Assembly: GCF_008710145.1 (NCBI RefSeq)
Contig: NZ_VYKL01000031.1
Location: 1-64,000, forward strand
Reading direction: 5' to 3'
DNA: 64,000 nucleotides
Origin: Niallia endozanthoxylica
GTDB taxonomy: Bacteria > Bacillota > Bacilli > Bacillales > Cytobacillaceae
The translations under genes and the position numbers were made by a program. Each line of letters begins with the position of its first letter. Position 1 is the first letter of the stretch. A model generated the notes under the pieces. The model was not told the origin of the DNA and did no database searches. It saw only the letters and a program-made list of their open reading frames with translations. Below are positions 52,968 through 61,067 of the stretch, piece by piece.

Positions 52968-54464
52968 TTATTTATTGTCAGAAAACCATCCAGTAGGTGC
53001 TACTGCTAAGTTCATGTTAATTTGCTTTACTTCTTGGAATTCGTCTAATCCAAATGTTCCAAGGCTGGAACCGATGCCGCTTTGTTTATATCCGTGCCAT
53101 GGTGCTTCGTTATAGGTAGGGCCATATGTGTTAATCCAAGTGATACCAGCACGTACTTCTTTAATCACACGCATCGCTTTTGCTCCGTCTGAAGTGAAGA
53201 CACCGCCGGCAAGACCATAGATAGTGTCATTTGCTAGTTTAATGGCTTCTTCTTCATTTTTGAATTTTTGAATCACGGCAACAGGTCCGAAGATTTCTTC
53301 TTTTACGATGCTCATCTCCGGCATTACATTAGTGAAAACGGTTGGTTCAATAAAGAACCCTTTATCTAAACCATTTTCTGTCAAACGATTCCCGCCGCAT
53401 GCCAATGTTGCGCCTTCCTTTTTACCAATTTCAATATAGTCTAGAATCGTATGAAGCTGGGCTTCACTGACAATGGCGCCCATTTCGGAGCCTTCTTCTA
53501 ACCCAGGACCTACTTTAATATTTTTGGCGCGTCTGACGAACTCAGAAACGAATCGATCATAAATGCTTTCTTCCACAATAATCCGGCTTCCTGCAGAACA
53601 TACTTGGCCAGAACCATAGAAGATACCAACTAATGCGTTATCAACAGCCGCTTCAAAATCAGCATCCGCAAAGATAATGTTTGGTGACTTTCCGCCTAGT
53701 TCAAGCGAGATTTTCTTCAAATTGCCTGCTGCACTGCGCATAATGCTTCTTCCTACTTCCGTGCTGCCGGTAAAAGAAACCATATCTACATCATGGCTGG
53801 CTGCAATGACGTCGCCAACGACGGAGCCTTTTCCTAACACCAAATTGACAACACCTTTAGGGATACCGACTTCTTCTATAATTTCAACTAATTTCGTCGC
53901 TGTTACAGGAGTCACTTCTGCCGGTTTATATACAATGGTATTTCCAGCTGCTAAGGCAGGAGCAAATTTCCAAACACTCATGAGGAATGGGAAATTCCAC
54001 GGAACAATTAAGCCTGTAACGCCAACTGGTTCACGCACAACCATAGCTTGCATCGGATCCGCTACATGATAGGTTTGTCCATCTGGCGTTCTAATCAAAC
54101 CTGCGTAATAGCGGAAGCAGGAGGCTGCATCAGATATATCAATATCAGCCTCAGCTCTGATTTTTCCATTATCTTTGACTTCAAGTTCTACGAGTACATC
54201 ATGTTTTTCATCAATTTTATCAGCAATTTTCAAGAGAAAATCGGAGCGTTCCTGCGCGCTTAATTTAGACCAAATACCGCTTTCAAAGGCTTCTTTTGCC
54301 GCTTTAATCGCTTCTTCTGTTTCTTCAACAGTTGCTCTTGGAGCGATAGCAATTAATTCACCATTTGCCGGATTAATAACCTTATTGCAATCAGGATTAT
54401 TTGAAAGTCTCCATTCACCATTAATATACATCTTTAATTCTAGTACTTGAGTAGTTGTTGTCAT
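52968..54464 (-). CDS. Aldehyde dehydrogenase
   Basis: 498 residues, full ALDH fold. W-N-F-P (about 157-160), F-T-G-S-T-E-V-G (Rossmann variant), L-E-L-G-G-K-S-P-N (general-base Glu about 255), G-Q-V-C-S-A-G-S-R (nucleophile Cys about 289) and E-E-I-F-G-P-V. ATG at 54464 is 8 nt after AGGAGG. It is the last gene of the N-demethylase cluster, 71 bp after the reductase. Close to betaine-/phenylacetaldehyde-type enzymes; here it may oxidise the aldehyde released by oxidative N-dealkylation, which is inference. Confidence 0.9.
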   Translation of the reverse strand: MTTTTQVLELKMYINGEWRLSNNPDCNKVINPANGELIAIAPRATVEETEEAIKAAKEAFESGIWSKLSAQERSDFLLKIADKIDEKHDVLVELEVKDNGKIRAEADIDISDAASCFRYYAGLIRTPDGQTYHVADPMQAMVVREPVGVTGLIVPWNFPFLMSVWKFAPALAAGNTIVYKPAEVTPVTATKLVEIIEEVGIPKGVVNLVLGKGSVVGDVIAASHDVDMVSFTGSTEVGRSIMRSAAGNLKKISLELGGKSPNIIFADADFEAAVDNALVGIFYGSGQVCSAGSRIIVEESIYDRFVSEFVRRAKNIKVGPGLEEGSEMGAIVSEAQLHTILDYIEIGKKEGATLACGGNRLTENGLDKGFFIEPTVFTNVMPEMSIVKEEIFGPVAVIQKFKNEEEAIKLANDTIYGLAGGVFTSDGAKAMRVIKEVRAGITWINTYGPTYNEAPWHGYKQSGIGSSLGTFGLDEFQEVKQINMNLAVAPTGWFSDNK

Positions 54465-54535
54465 TTTCATTGCCTCCTAATATTTATAAATTTATAACAT
54501 TGTACTAATCAAATAGGATAGAGTAGAAGAGCTTA

Positions 54536-55510
54536 TTACAGGTCCAACACAAGCTCTTTTTCAGTTTCCTTTGCTCTAGAGCAGCATGTTAAAATAACTT
54601 TCTTCTCCTGTCTTTCGTCTTCTTTATAGAAGTGGTCGCGGTGATCAACCTGACCGTCAACGAGCTGTACTTCACAGCTTCCACATCCGCCAACCTTGCA
54701 AGAGTAAGGGGCTTCAACTCCAGCCTTTAATAGGGCATCTAGTAATGTTTCTTCTTCCGTTACTTCTACTTGTTTGCCGCTGTTCGCTAATGTCACTACA
54801 AAAGGGTTTTTCGGGCCTTCATCGTTAGCCGCAAATAATTCAAAATGAATCGAATGACTTGGATAACCGTAGCTTTCTGCTGCTTCTCTAAATTCTTTCA
54901 CCATGGAAACGGGTCCGCAGAAATACACATGTGAACCAATCCGATGTTCAGCCATTGTTTCAGGTTTCATTCTAGCTGTATTTTCCATTCTTGAAAAATA
55001 AAAGTGACATTTACCAGGATATTTTGCCTTCAAAACATCATAAAAAGCACATTCTTCTTTCGTTTTTGCCGCGTAATGTAATTCAAAGGATTTTCCTTCG
55101 GCAGTCAAATCCTCCATCATGGTTATAAAAGGGGTAATGCCAATACCTGCTGCATAAAACACATGATGTTTAGCGGCTTTGAAGGCAAGCGGGAAATGAT
55201 TTTTCGGCCAACTGATTTCTACATAATCTCCAACTCTAATCTGATCATGCCAATAAACAGATCCACCCCTTGAATGGTCATCCTTACGAACGGCAATTGC
55301 ATATTGACTGCGGTCGCTCGGGTGGCTGACAAGTGAGTAATTTCTTTCGATTATCTCTTCGCCATTTTTCACAAAGGTGGCAATATGTGAACCGCCGGTA
55401 AAAGCAGGCAGTAATTCCCGGTCAACCGCATATAAATGGAAGCGTTTAACAAAATTTGTTTCCTGAATGATTTTTCCAACATAGACTTGAATATTTCCGA
55501 ATCCACTCAT
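54536..55510 (-). CDS. Ferredoxin-reductase-like electron transfer protein (DmmB-like)
   Basis: 324 residues of the phthalate-dioxygenase-reductase type. FMN-binding R-N-Y-S-L-V-S near residue 57, NAD(P)H domain with A-A-G-I-G-I-T-P-F-I and Y-F-C-G-P, and a C-terminal plant-type [2Fe-2S] domain with C-K-V-G-G-C-G-S-C (C-x4-C-x2-C) and a distal Cys in L-T-C-C. It should pass electrons from NAD(P)H to the heme N-demethylase. The start at 55510 (GGAG about 8 nt upstream) is preferred to an ATG at 55561. Confidence 0.88.
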   Translation of the reverse strand: MSGFGNIQVYVGKIIQETNFVKRFHLYAVDRELLPAFTGGSHIATFVKNGEEIIERNYSLVSHPSDRSQYAIAVRKDDHSRGGSVYWHDQIRVGDYVEISWPKNHFPLAFKAAKHHVFYAAGIGITPFITMMEDLTAEGKSFELHYAAKTKEECAFYDVLKAKYPGKCHFYFSRMENTARMKPETMAEHRIGSHVYFCGPVSMVKEFREAAESYGYPSHSIHFELFAANDEGPKNPFVVTLANSGKQVEVTEEETLLDALLKAGVEAPYSCKVGGCGSCEVQLVDGQVDHRDHFYKEDERQEKKVILTCCSRAKETEKELVLDL

Positions 55511-55568
55511 CCTTATCACTCCAATCCAATCGTTTTGTCTGTTTGATAAAATAAATCTCACACAGCTG

Positions 55569-56087
55569 TTAATTTGGTGTTACAAATGCAGGATTATATG
55601 GATAGCCAATATATCCTTTTCTTTCCCTTGAGAAGAAAGGGCCAATTTCTAAGCTGATTTGACAATGATGACAAATGGTATCTGTTTCTTCTGCTTCCAC
55701 TTCTTGGAGGTGAAAGCATTTGATACAATACACATTCCGTTTCTTTCCACCAGAAATAAGCGTTTGAATTTCGTCCTCTGAAAAACCAGCCTCAATGGCT
55801 GCTGTGAAAATGGTTACGGCATCATCCCAATGGGCTGAAATATAAAGCTGGGTTCCCATTTTTTGACGGTCAACGATTTCACTCACGTACTCTAACTGTG
55901 CAGGATTGTGGATTTCTATGAGTTCATATTCCTTTTGGCCATTTATTTCTTTAATAAATGGCTGGATTTTTGCTGTTTCATTCGGTGCAGCAGAAATAAT
56001 TAAATATTTTCTTCTATCCTGTCGTACTGTGAATGCTCCAACAATGCTAACAGATTGATCAAATAATACGGGGCTGTTGTAGACCAC
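55569..56087 (-). CDS. DmmA-like dimethylamine monooxygenase-associated subunit
   Basis: 172 residues. An N-terminal alpha/beta part is followed by a metal or cluster knuckle C-I-K-C-F-H ... C-H-H-C (about 125-145) and the ending F-S-R-E-R-K-G-Y-I-G-Y, as in DmmA-like C-terminal domains. In Proteobacteria this protein is a subunit of the dimethylamine monooxygenase complex. GTG start at 56087 with GGGAGG 8 nt upstream. It lies between the catalytic heme subunit and the reductase. Confidence 0.75.
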   Translation of the reverse strand: MVYNSPVLFDQSVSIVGAFTVRQDRRKYLIISAAPNETAKIQPFIKEINGQKEYELIEIHNPAQLEYVSEIVDRQKMGTQLYISAHWDDAVTIFTAAIEAGFSEDEIQTLISGGKKRNVYCIKCFHLQEVEAEETDTICHHCQISLEIGPFFSRERKGYIGYPYNPAFVTPN

Positions 56088-56106
56088 TTTACATGCCTCC
56101 CAATTC

Positions 56107-57093
56107 TTATTTTGTTTGTAAATTTAATTGCTCCACTTGGTTTTTTAAATATTCTACGGTTGGTTCAATGAATGGAGTAAACCCTTTGTAATCTGCCATT
56201 GGTTTCGGAATATCAGAAAGAATAGAATACGTTTGTTTTAACCATTCTGGTCTTTGCTTTAAATCTTTCATGGCAAGGAATTGAGTGTTTAAAACGAATA
56301 GAACGGCATTGCTTCTAGGCATACGATAGAAAAATTGTTCTTCTACACGAAGTCTCACAAGTTCACCGGCATTTTCAGAGTTCACTAGATAGCGGGTTGG
56401 ACCCCAGGTATCAAAGGTTTCATAGTTAACATCCCAACGGTTCGCCATCAAGTTCCAGTTAATTCTTGTCCAAGGTTCACCTGGCAGCACATTACGAATT
56501 AAGAAATCGCGAACTCTTTGTGCCAACGGGACACCTGTACGTGACACAAACGGAACAGGTCCGTGAATTTCATCAAAGGACATTCCTTTATTCCAATGCG
56601 GGGAGAACAGAGCAGCATAGGATTCCTGGGCCACTTCAAGATAAAGGTTGTCATCTCTATTAACCATTAAGACAAAGTCTGTAGTGAAATGACGGCCGAT
56701 TAAATCTAAGGGCTCAAGCTCGATGCTTGGTGCATTACCAAAAATGAAGGATTCGGTTTCATTTAGGATGTTATTATGAAACGTCCAATGATTTCCGTTC
56801 TTTTCTAATTGGAAGTGCTCAGGGTATTTATCAACCGCCAAATTCATCAGCATTTCGGCAACTTCCCATTGCATTTCCATTGTATGAGGATAGGATTGAA
56901 ACCTTACTTCAGGCTGTTCACGAAGTAATTCTCGTTTTCTTTTGATTTGCTTTTTATATTCAGGTGTAATGACAACACAATTCTGGTGATTCTTATCCAA
57001 TTTTCTTAAGTCATTTGAATAACGATAGTTGTTTCCTTCTTTAATTGTGTGAAAAGGGTATGGGAACAGTTCTAGATTAGTAGATTCAAACAT
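56107..57093 (-). CDS. Heme-dependent oxidative N-demethylase catalytic subunit (DUF3445)
   Basis: 328 residues, DUF3445/HODM-like. Recognised from W-N-K-G-M-S-F-D-E-I-H-G-P-V-P, P-W-T-R-I-N-W-N-L-M-A-N-R-W and R-V-E-E-Q-F-F-Y-R-M-P-R-S-N-A-V-L-F. Characterised relatives (PAS-fold heme enzymes of Pseudomonas mendocina; Dmm proteins of marine Proteobacteria) demethylate dimethylamine to methylamine and formaldehyde using O2 and NAD(P)H. AAGGAGGA start context. A sigma-54 promoter (57138-57155) lies 45 bp upstream. The exact amine is unproven. Confidence 0.82.
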   Translation of the reverse strand: MFESTNLELFPYPFHTIKEGNNYRYSNDLRKLDKNHQNCVVITPEYKKQIKRKRELLREQPEVRFQSYPHTMEMQWEVAEMLMNLAVDKYPEHFQLEKNGNHWTFHNNILNETESFIFGNAPSIELEPLDLIGRHFTTDFVLMVNRDDNLYLEVAQESYAALFSPHWNKGMSFDEIHGPVPFVSRTGVPLAQRVRDFLIRNVLPGEPWTRINWNLMANRWDVNYETFDTWGPTRYLVNSENAGELVRLRVEEQFFYRMPRSNAVLFVLNTQFLAMKDLKQRPEWLKQTYSILSDIPKPMADYKGFTPFIEPTVEYLKNQVEQLNLQTK

Positions 57094-57137
57094 GAAAACT
57101 CCTCCTTTATTTAAAAAACATTTCTTTACTAGTATTT

Positions 57138-57155
57138 AAGCAATAAGTATGCCAA
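57138..57155 (-). promoter_or_regulatory. Sigma-54 promoter of the N-demethylase genes
   Basis: On the minus strand TTGGCAT-ACTTA-TTGCT: GG (57152-57153) and GC (57140-57141) are separated by exactly 10 bp, as in -24/-12 promoters. Predicted transcription start near 57128, leader about 35 nt. Confidence 0.85.
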
Positions 57156-57204
57156 TTTTAAATACGGTATTTTTTAAGCTTTAAATATATTTTATATTCT
57201 GAAT

Positions 57205-57239
57205 ATTTCATTTATAAAATTTTTATTCACAATTGAAAT
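57205..57239. promoter_or_regulatory. Activator (UAS) site pair for the N-demethylase promoter
   Basis: TTCA-TTTA-TAAA (57207-57218) and TTCA-CAAT-TGAA (57226-57237), centres 72 and 91 bp from the -12 GC. The 35-bp block is 28/35 identical to the block at 59011-59045. It lies directly behind the NCS1 permease stop codon. Confidence 0.7.
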
Positions 57240-58670
57240 CTATACCAAATCCACTTGTTCTTGTATCGGCTCAGTTGCTTTTTTACTTGCTTCTTTATCT
57301 ACGCTGTAAGCAAAGATATATCTGGCTGAAATATAGTAAGTAATAAGAGAAGCAAAATAGGCAGGAATACCAGCCGAGATATATTCGAATAGACCGCTTG
57401 CTTTATCTAATAGAGGGTTATACAGCCCCCAATAAACGACTGTTCCAATGATGATACTCGTGATGGCAGATGGATTGATGCCATGCCAATACTTATACTT
57501 TCCATTTGTATTATAAAGATCATATAAGGAAATCTTTTGTTTTTTGACAAAGAAAAAATCTGCAATTACAATACCGCCGGCAATGGACATAATATAAGCA
57601 ATGACAGTGATAAAAGAGTTAAAGGCATTGTAGAAGGTGGAACTTAATAATAGAAATACAGAAGGGATGGTAGTTAACATCGCGACCAGCCAAGAACTCT
57701 TTGGAAACACTGTTTTTAAGCTAATGACTTGTGAATACATTAAAAATATCGCTGCCGTTAAATTGCCAAGTGTCAGCAGGATTAATCCGATTAACCCAAA
57801 CCATGTACCAGCAATGGCTATCATCCATTCGGTCGGGTTTTGTGTCCCGACAACTAATGTGGTCAATGCACCTAGGACAACCGCTATATTAACAAGAATT
57901 CCATAGCTGAAAAACGTTGCTTTATAGGCGGCTTTTTCACTTTTGACCAAGCGGGAATACTGGCCTAAATAGGGCAGCCAGGAAAAACCTAATCCTACAT
58001 TTAGTTCAAGCGCAGTCATAAAGGAGCGTGAAAAGTCTTCATAGGGTTCAGCAGGGGTTAAGGCCAAAATTTTCTCTAAACCTTGTCCAGTTACAATTAA
58101 AATGAGTAAACCAACTAATAAAATCGCAATGGCTGGCACTCCAATCCAATTGAACTTACGAATAGCTAGTGGTCCTTTAAAGGTAACTGCAAAAGCAATT
58201 ATAAATAAGAGAATCGCAAAAAGGGGAACACCAGTTGAAGCTGAGGTAAGAAAAGCCGGCAAACTAGTAAAACTTAATAACTTTACAATTGCCTCACCTG
58301 CCATATAAAGAGCAACGGCAGTATAGCCAATCGTTAAGATGGCAAAAACAAAATAAAAGATTTTTGCGCCTAAATAACCGAAAGAGCTTCTAAATCCAAT
58401 AAAGGTATCAATGCCATATCGGGCAAAATAGATGGTAATTGGTACAATTAATAGAATAGGAAATGCTTCACCAAAAAGAATCGCCCCTAAACCTTCTCCG
58501 GCATCTACCATCAAACCGGTATAAGCACCCGTTAGGATACATATACAAGATATTCCTATTCCTACTTGGATTAAAATCAAATCCCACATACCAAAGACAC
58601 GATCCTTCTTTGCTGCCGGAAGAAAGCCAAAGGCTACATCCTTTGAAATCGAAGAATTTTCTTTACCCAT
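57240..58670 (-). CDS. NCS1-family (cytosine/purine permease-like) transporter
   Basis: 476 residues, 12 predicted membrane helices. M-W-D-L-I-L-I-Q-V-G-I-G-I-S in helix 1 and G-L-G-F-S-W-L-P-Y-L-G-Q-Y-S-R in helix 6 are NCS1/CodB-type features. AGGAGG start context. It follows the 67-residue membrane protein by 26 bp and precedes the N-demethylase promoter. Co-location suggests uptake of the amine substrate or a parent N-methyl compound, not necessarily cytosine. Confidence 0.85.
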   Translation of the reverse strand: MGKENSSISKDVAFGFLPAAKKDRVFGMWDLILIQVGIGISCICILTGAYTGLMVDAGEGLGAILFGEAFPILLIVPITIYFARYGIDTFIGFRSSFGYLGAKIFYFVFAILTIGYTAVALYMAGEAIVKLLSFTSLPAFLTSASTGVPLFAILLFIIAFAVTFKGPLAIRKFNWIGVPAIAILLVGLLILIVTGQGLEKILALTPAEPYEDFSRSFMTALELNVGLGFSWLPYLGQYSRLVKSEKAAYKATFFSYGILVNIAVVLGALTTLVVGTQNPTEWMIAIAGTWFGLIGLILLTLGNLTAAIFLMYSQVISLKTVFPKSSWLVAMLTTIPSVFLLLSSTFYNAFNSFITVIAYIMSIAGGIVIADFFFVKKQKISLYDLYNTNGKYKYWHGINPSAITSIIIGTVVYWGLYNPLLDKASGLFEYISAGIPAYFASLITYYISARYIFAYSVDKEASKKATEPIQEQVDLV

Positions 58671-58696
58671 ATTCTGCCTCCTATACTATAATAAAA

Positions 58697-58900
58697 CTAG
58701 GTTAGTAAAACATAAGCCAAAAACGCAGCAATAACTCCCACAATCACAATTGAGCCTCTTGCATCCGAAAATTTCATTTTCTCAACAACGGAATCCGTTT
58801 CTTGATAGTCCTTAATTCTGTTATGAAGATCTGTATACATTTCTTTAATGAATGGATCATTTGATTCCATGTTCTTTTGAATAGGATCTTTAGAATCCAA
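58697..58900 (-). CDS. 67-residue single-span membrane protein
   Basis: TTG start at 58900, 8 nt after AAGGAGG. The first two thirds are hydrophilic and helical (D-P-F-I-K-E-M-Y-T-D-L-H-N-R-I-K-D-Y) and residues about 49-67 form one membrane helix ending at the C-terminus (I-V-I-V-G-V-I-A-A-F-L-A). It is the first gene after a sigma-54 promoter and lies just upstream of the NCS1 permease. It may be a small accessory subunit of that permease. No family recognised. Confidence 0.75.
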   Translation of the reverse strand: MDSKDPIQKNMESNDPFIKEMYTDLHNRIKDYQETDSVVEKMKFSDARGSIVIVGVIAAFLAYVLLT

Positions 58901-58943
58901 TGGGACATCCTCCTTTCTATACCTTTGTTACATAACAGTATTG

Positions 58944-58961
58944 TAGCAATTCTTATGCCAA
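58944..58961 (-). promoter_or_regulatory. Sigma-54 promoter of the transporter genes
   Basis: On the minus strand TTGGCAT-AAGAA-TTGCT: GG (58958-58959) and GC (58946-58947) are separated by exactly 10 bp. Predicted start near 58934, about 34 nt before the TTG at 58900. The element is almost the same as the promoter at 57138-57155. Confidence 0.88.
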
Positions 58962-59010
58962 ACAAAATTTCTCGAAAAAGTTACAAAAACTGTATTTTTT
59001 CCTCTTTTTG

Positions 59011-59045
59011 ATTTCATATTTGAAATTTTTATTCAATTATGAAAT
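59011..59045. promoter_or_regulatory. Activator (UAS) site pair for the transporter promoter
   Basis: TTCA-TATT-TGAA (59013-59024) and TTCA-ATTA-TGAA (59032-59043), centres 72 and 91 bp from the -12 GC, the same distances as at the N-demethylase promoter. It lies 53 bp before the activator gene, so autoregulation is also possible. Confidence 0.75.
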
Positions 59046-59097
59046 AATTTACTAAAAACTCTGAATTTTCAAATTTAACATAAGGGGTGCAGCCAAG

Positions 59098-60960
59098 ATG
59101 GGCTCTGTTATTGTATCTAATGAACAAATTCTTCACGCGCTTCAATCTAGTATTCTGTCTATCTATGACGAAATGATTGTGACAGATGCAAAAGGAATCA
59201 TTCTACATAGAAGCGGGGAACTGAACAATTTTTGGTCATCAAACACTCCCACAATAGTAGGAAAAACGTTAATGGAACTAGAGGAAATATCATTCTTTGG
59301 TGAAACCCTGTTGCCCTTGTTAAAGAGGGAGGTCCATTCTCTTCAATTAAAGACTTGGGATGGAAGTACGATTCTTATTACCATGTTTCCATCACATGGG
59401 AATAGTGAAGAACTATGCGTTTGGGGACTAAAGGGCATCTCCGAAACCATCACGGATTCAGTTGAGTTACTAGAAGATAGGGAACCAACAACACTTTCTT
59501 CCATGGTCGTCCATAGTCAAAAAATGAAAGAGGTCCTAAATACCATTGAAATGGTGTCAAAGGTTTCCACAACTGTTCTATTATTAGGAGAATCCGGTGT
59601 AGGAAAGGAAATGCTTGCGAAAACCCTCCATCAATTGAGTAATAGAAGGTTAAAACCATTCATTGCCGTTAACTGCGGTGCCATACCGGACAATTTATTA
59701 GAAAGTGAATTATTCGGATATGTCGGAGGAGCCTTTAGCGGTGCCAACAAAAATGGTGCTCCGGGAAAATTCGAATTAGCAAATGGAGGGATTATTTTTC
59801 TTGATGAAATTGGTGAAATGCCTTTGAACCTGCAGGTGAAATTACTTCGAATCCTACAAGAAAAAGAAGTGACTCCTTTAGGCAGTTCAAAATCAATTAG
59901 GATAGATGTCCAAATTATTGCTGCAACGAATCGATCATTAGAAAAAATGGTCAAAGAGGGCCGGTTTAGAGAAGACTTATATTATCGCTTGAATGTCGTA
60001 CCGATTGATATTCCTTCCTTACGAGAGAGAATTGAAGATATTCCTGTCTTACTTTATCATTTTGTTGCGAAATATAATGCGTTATATAATCGAAATATCC
60101 ACATCACACCTGATGCCATCGATTTATTTTGCATGTATGATTGGCCGGGAAATGTTCGACAATTAGAGAATACTGTTGAACGAATTGTTGTGACGAGCAG
60201 GGACATGGACGTGGACGCAAGTATTGTATACAGCTATATTCCTTGGAAGAAGGATGAATTTAAGGAACCTCCGCTGATTGAATACATTATGCCTCTGCAG
60301 GAAGCTATTGATATGGTGGAGGAGCAGTTAATTAAACTTGCTGTGGATAAATATAAATCATCCAAACTTGCAGCAAAAGTCCTTGAAATTAGTCAGCCAA
60401 CATTGAGCAGAAAATATAAAAAAATCCGTGAGAAAATGGAACGAGAATCACTATCCTATCCAAATAAAAGAAACATACTTGAACAACATTTAGATAAACA
60501 ATTACGATCGATGGCGATTGTGACTTCGACTGTTATTCTACCAGAAGAAATCTCAGAATTAATGAAACCTAATGTTTCACCGTCCAACCCAATCTTTAAA
60601 AGGGTTCAGAAAAAGTTAACGAATTTACGGGAACAAGAGGGAATCATTGAGTGGGTCTACATTTTTAAAATGGTGGATAGTCATGTGGCCCAGACGATTG
60701 TGGCCAGTGAAGATTTTGTGATTCCAACGGGTGTTTTATATGAAGGGCCGCCTGAAACGATGGAAGTGGCCTTTGCCGCATTAAATGGAAAAGCCGGAGT
60801 CACTCCTTTATACCAAGATATCTATGGTGAATGGAAAACAAGCTTTGCTCCATTAATGGATTCTAATGGAAAAGTAGTGGCCATCATTGCTTTTGACCAT
60901 AAAAAGTCATATATTGAAACAGAGTTAAAGAAGATTGAGAACATGTTAAAAAAACATTAA
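59098..60960 (+). CDS. Sigma-54-dependent transcriptional activator with C-terminal sensor-like extension
   Basis: 620 residues. N-terminal PAS-like domain (about 8-115; D-A-K-G-I-I-L-H-R-S). AAA+ domain with G-E-S-G-V-G-K-E (about 164), G-A-F-S-G-A in place of GAFTGA, and F-L-D-E-I-G-E-M-P. Fis-type HTH (A-K-V-L-E-I-S-Q-P-T-L-S-R-K-Y-K, about 425-440). Unusually, about 175 more residues follow, with a Cache/PAS-like pattern (G-E-W-K-T-S-F-A-P-L-M-D-S-N-G-K). It diverges from the amine gene cluster and should drive its two -24/-12 promoters on sensing substrate. AGGGGTG ribosome binding site. Confidence 0.9.
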   Translation: MGSVIVSNEQILHALQSSILSIYDEMIVTDAKGIILHRSGELNNFWSSNTPTIVGKTLMELEEISFFGETLLPLLKREVHSLQLKTWDGSTILITMFPSHGNSEELCVWGLKGISETITDSVELLEDREPTTLSSMVVHSQKMKEVLNTIEMVSKVSTTVLLLGESGVGKEMLAKTLHQLSNRRLKPFIAVNCGAIPDNLLESELFGYVGGAFSGANKNGAPGKFELANGGIIFLDEIGEMPLNLQVKLLRILQEKEVTPLGSSKSIRIDVQIIAATNRSLEKMVKEGRFREDLYYRLNVVPIDIPSLRERIEDIPVLLYHFVAKYNALYNRNIHITPDAIDLFCMYDWPGNVRQLENTVERIVVTSRDMDVDASIVYSYIPWKKDEFKEPPLIEYIMPLQEAIDMVEEQLIKLAVDKYKSSKLAAKVLEISQPTLSRKYKKIREKMERESLSYPNKRNILEQHLDKQLRSMAIVTSTVILPEEISELMKPNVSPSNPIFKRVQKKLTNLREQEGIIEWVYIFKMVDSHVAQTIVASEDFVIPTGVLYEGPPETMEVAFAALNGKAGVTPLYQDIYGEWKTSFAPLMDSNGKVVAIIAFDHKKSYIETELKKIENMLKKH

Positions 60961-61067
60961 GTTGCGGTTATGCACAGGCAACATCCCGAAGTCCCTTTTA
61001 TATAAAAGATTAAACTTGTCGGAATTTTCATTATGAGATTATAATAGGGAAGAGGAGGATGATATTA

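Noticed and set aside
53677-54450. Plus-strand frames antisense to aldehyde dehydrogenase
   Set aside because: Arise from codon bias of the real minus-strand gene.
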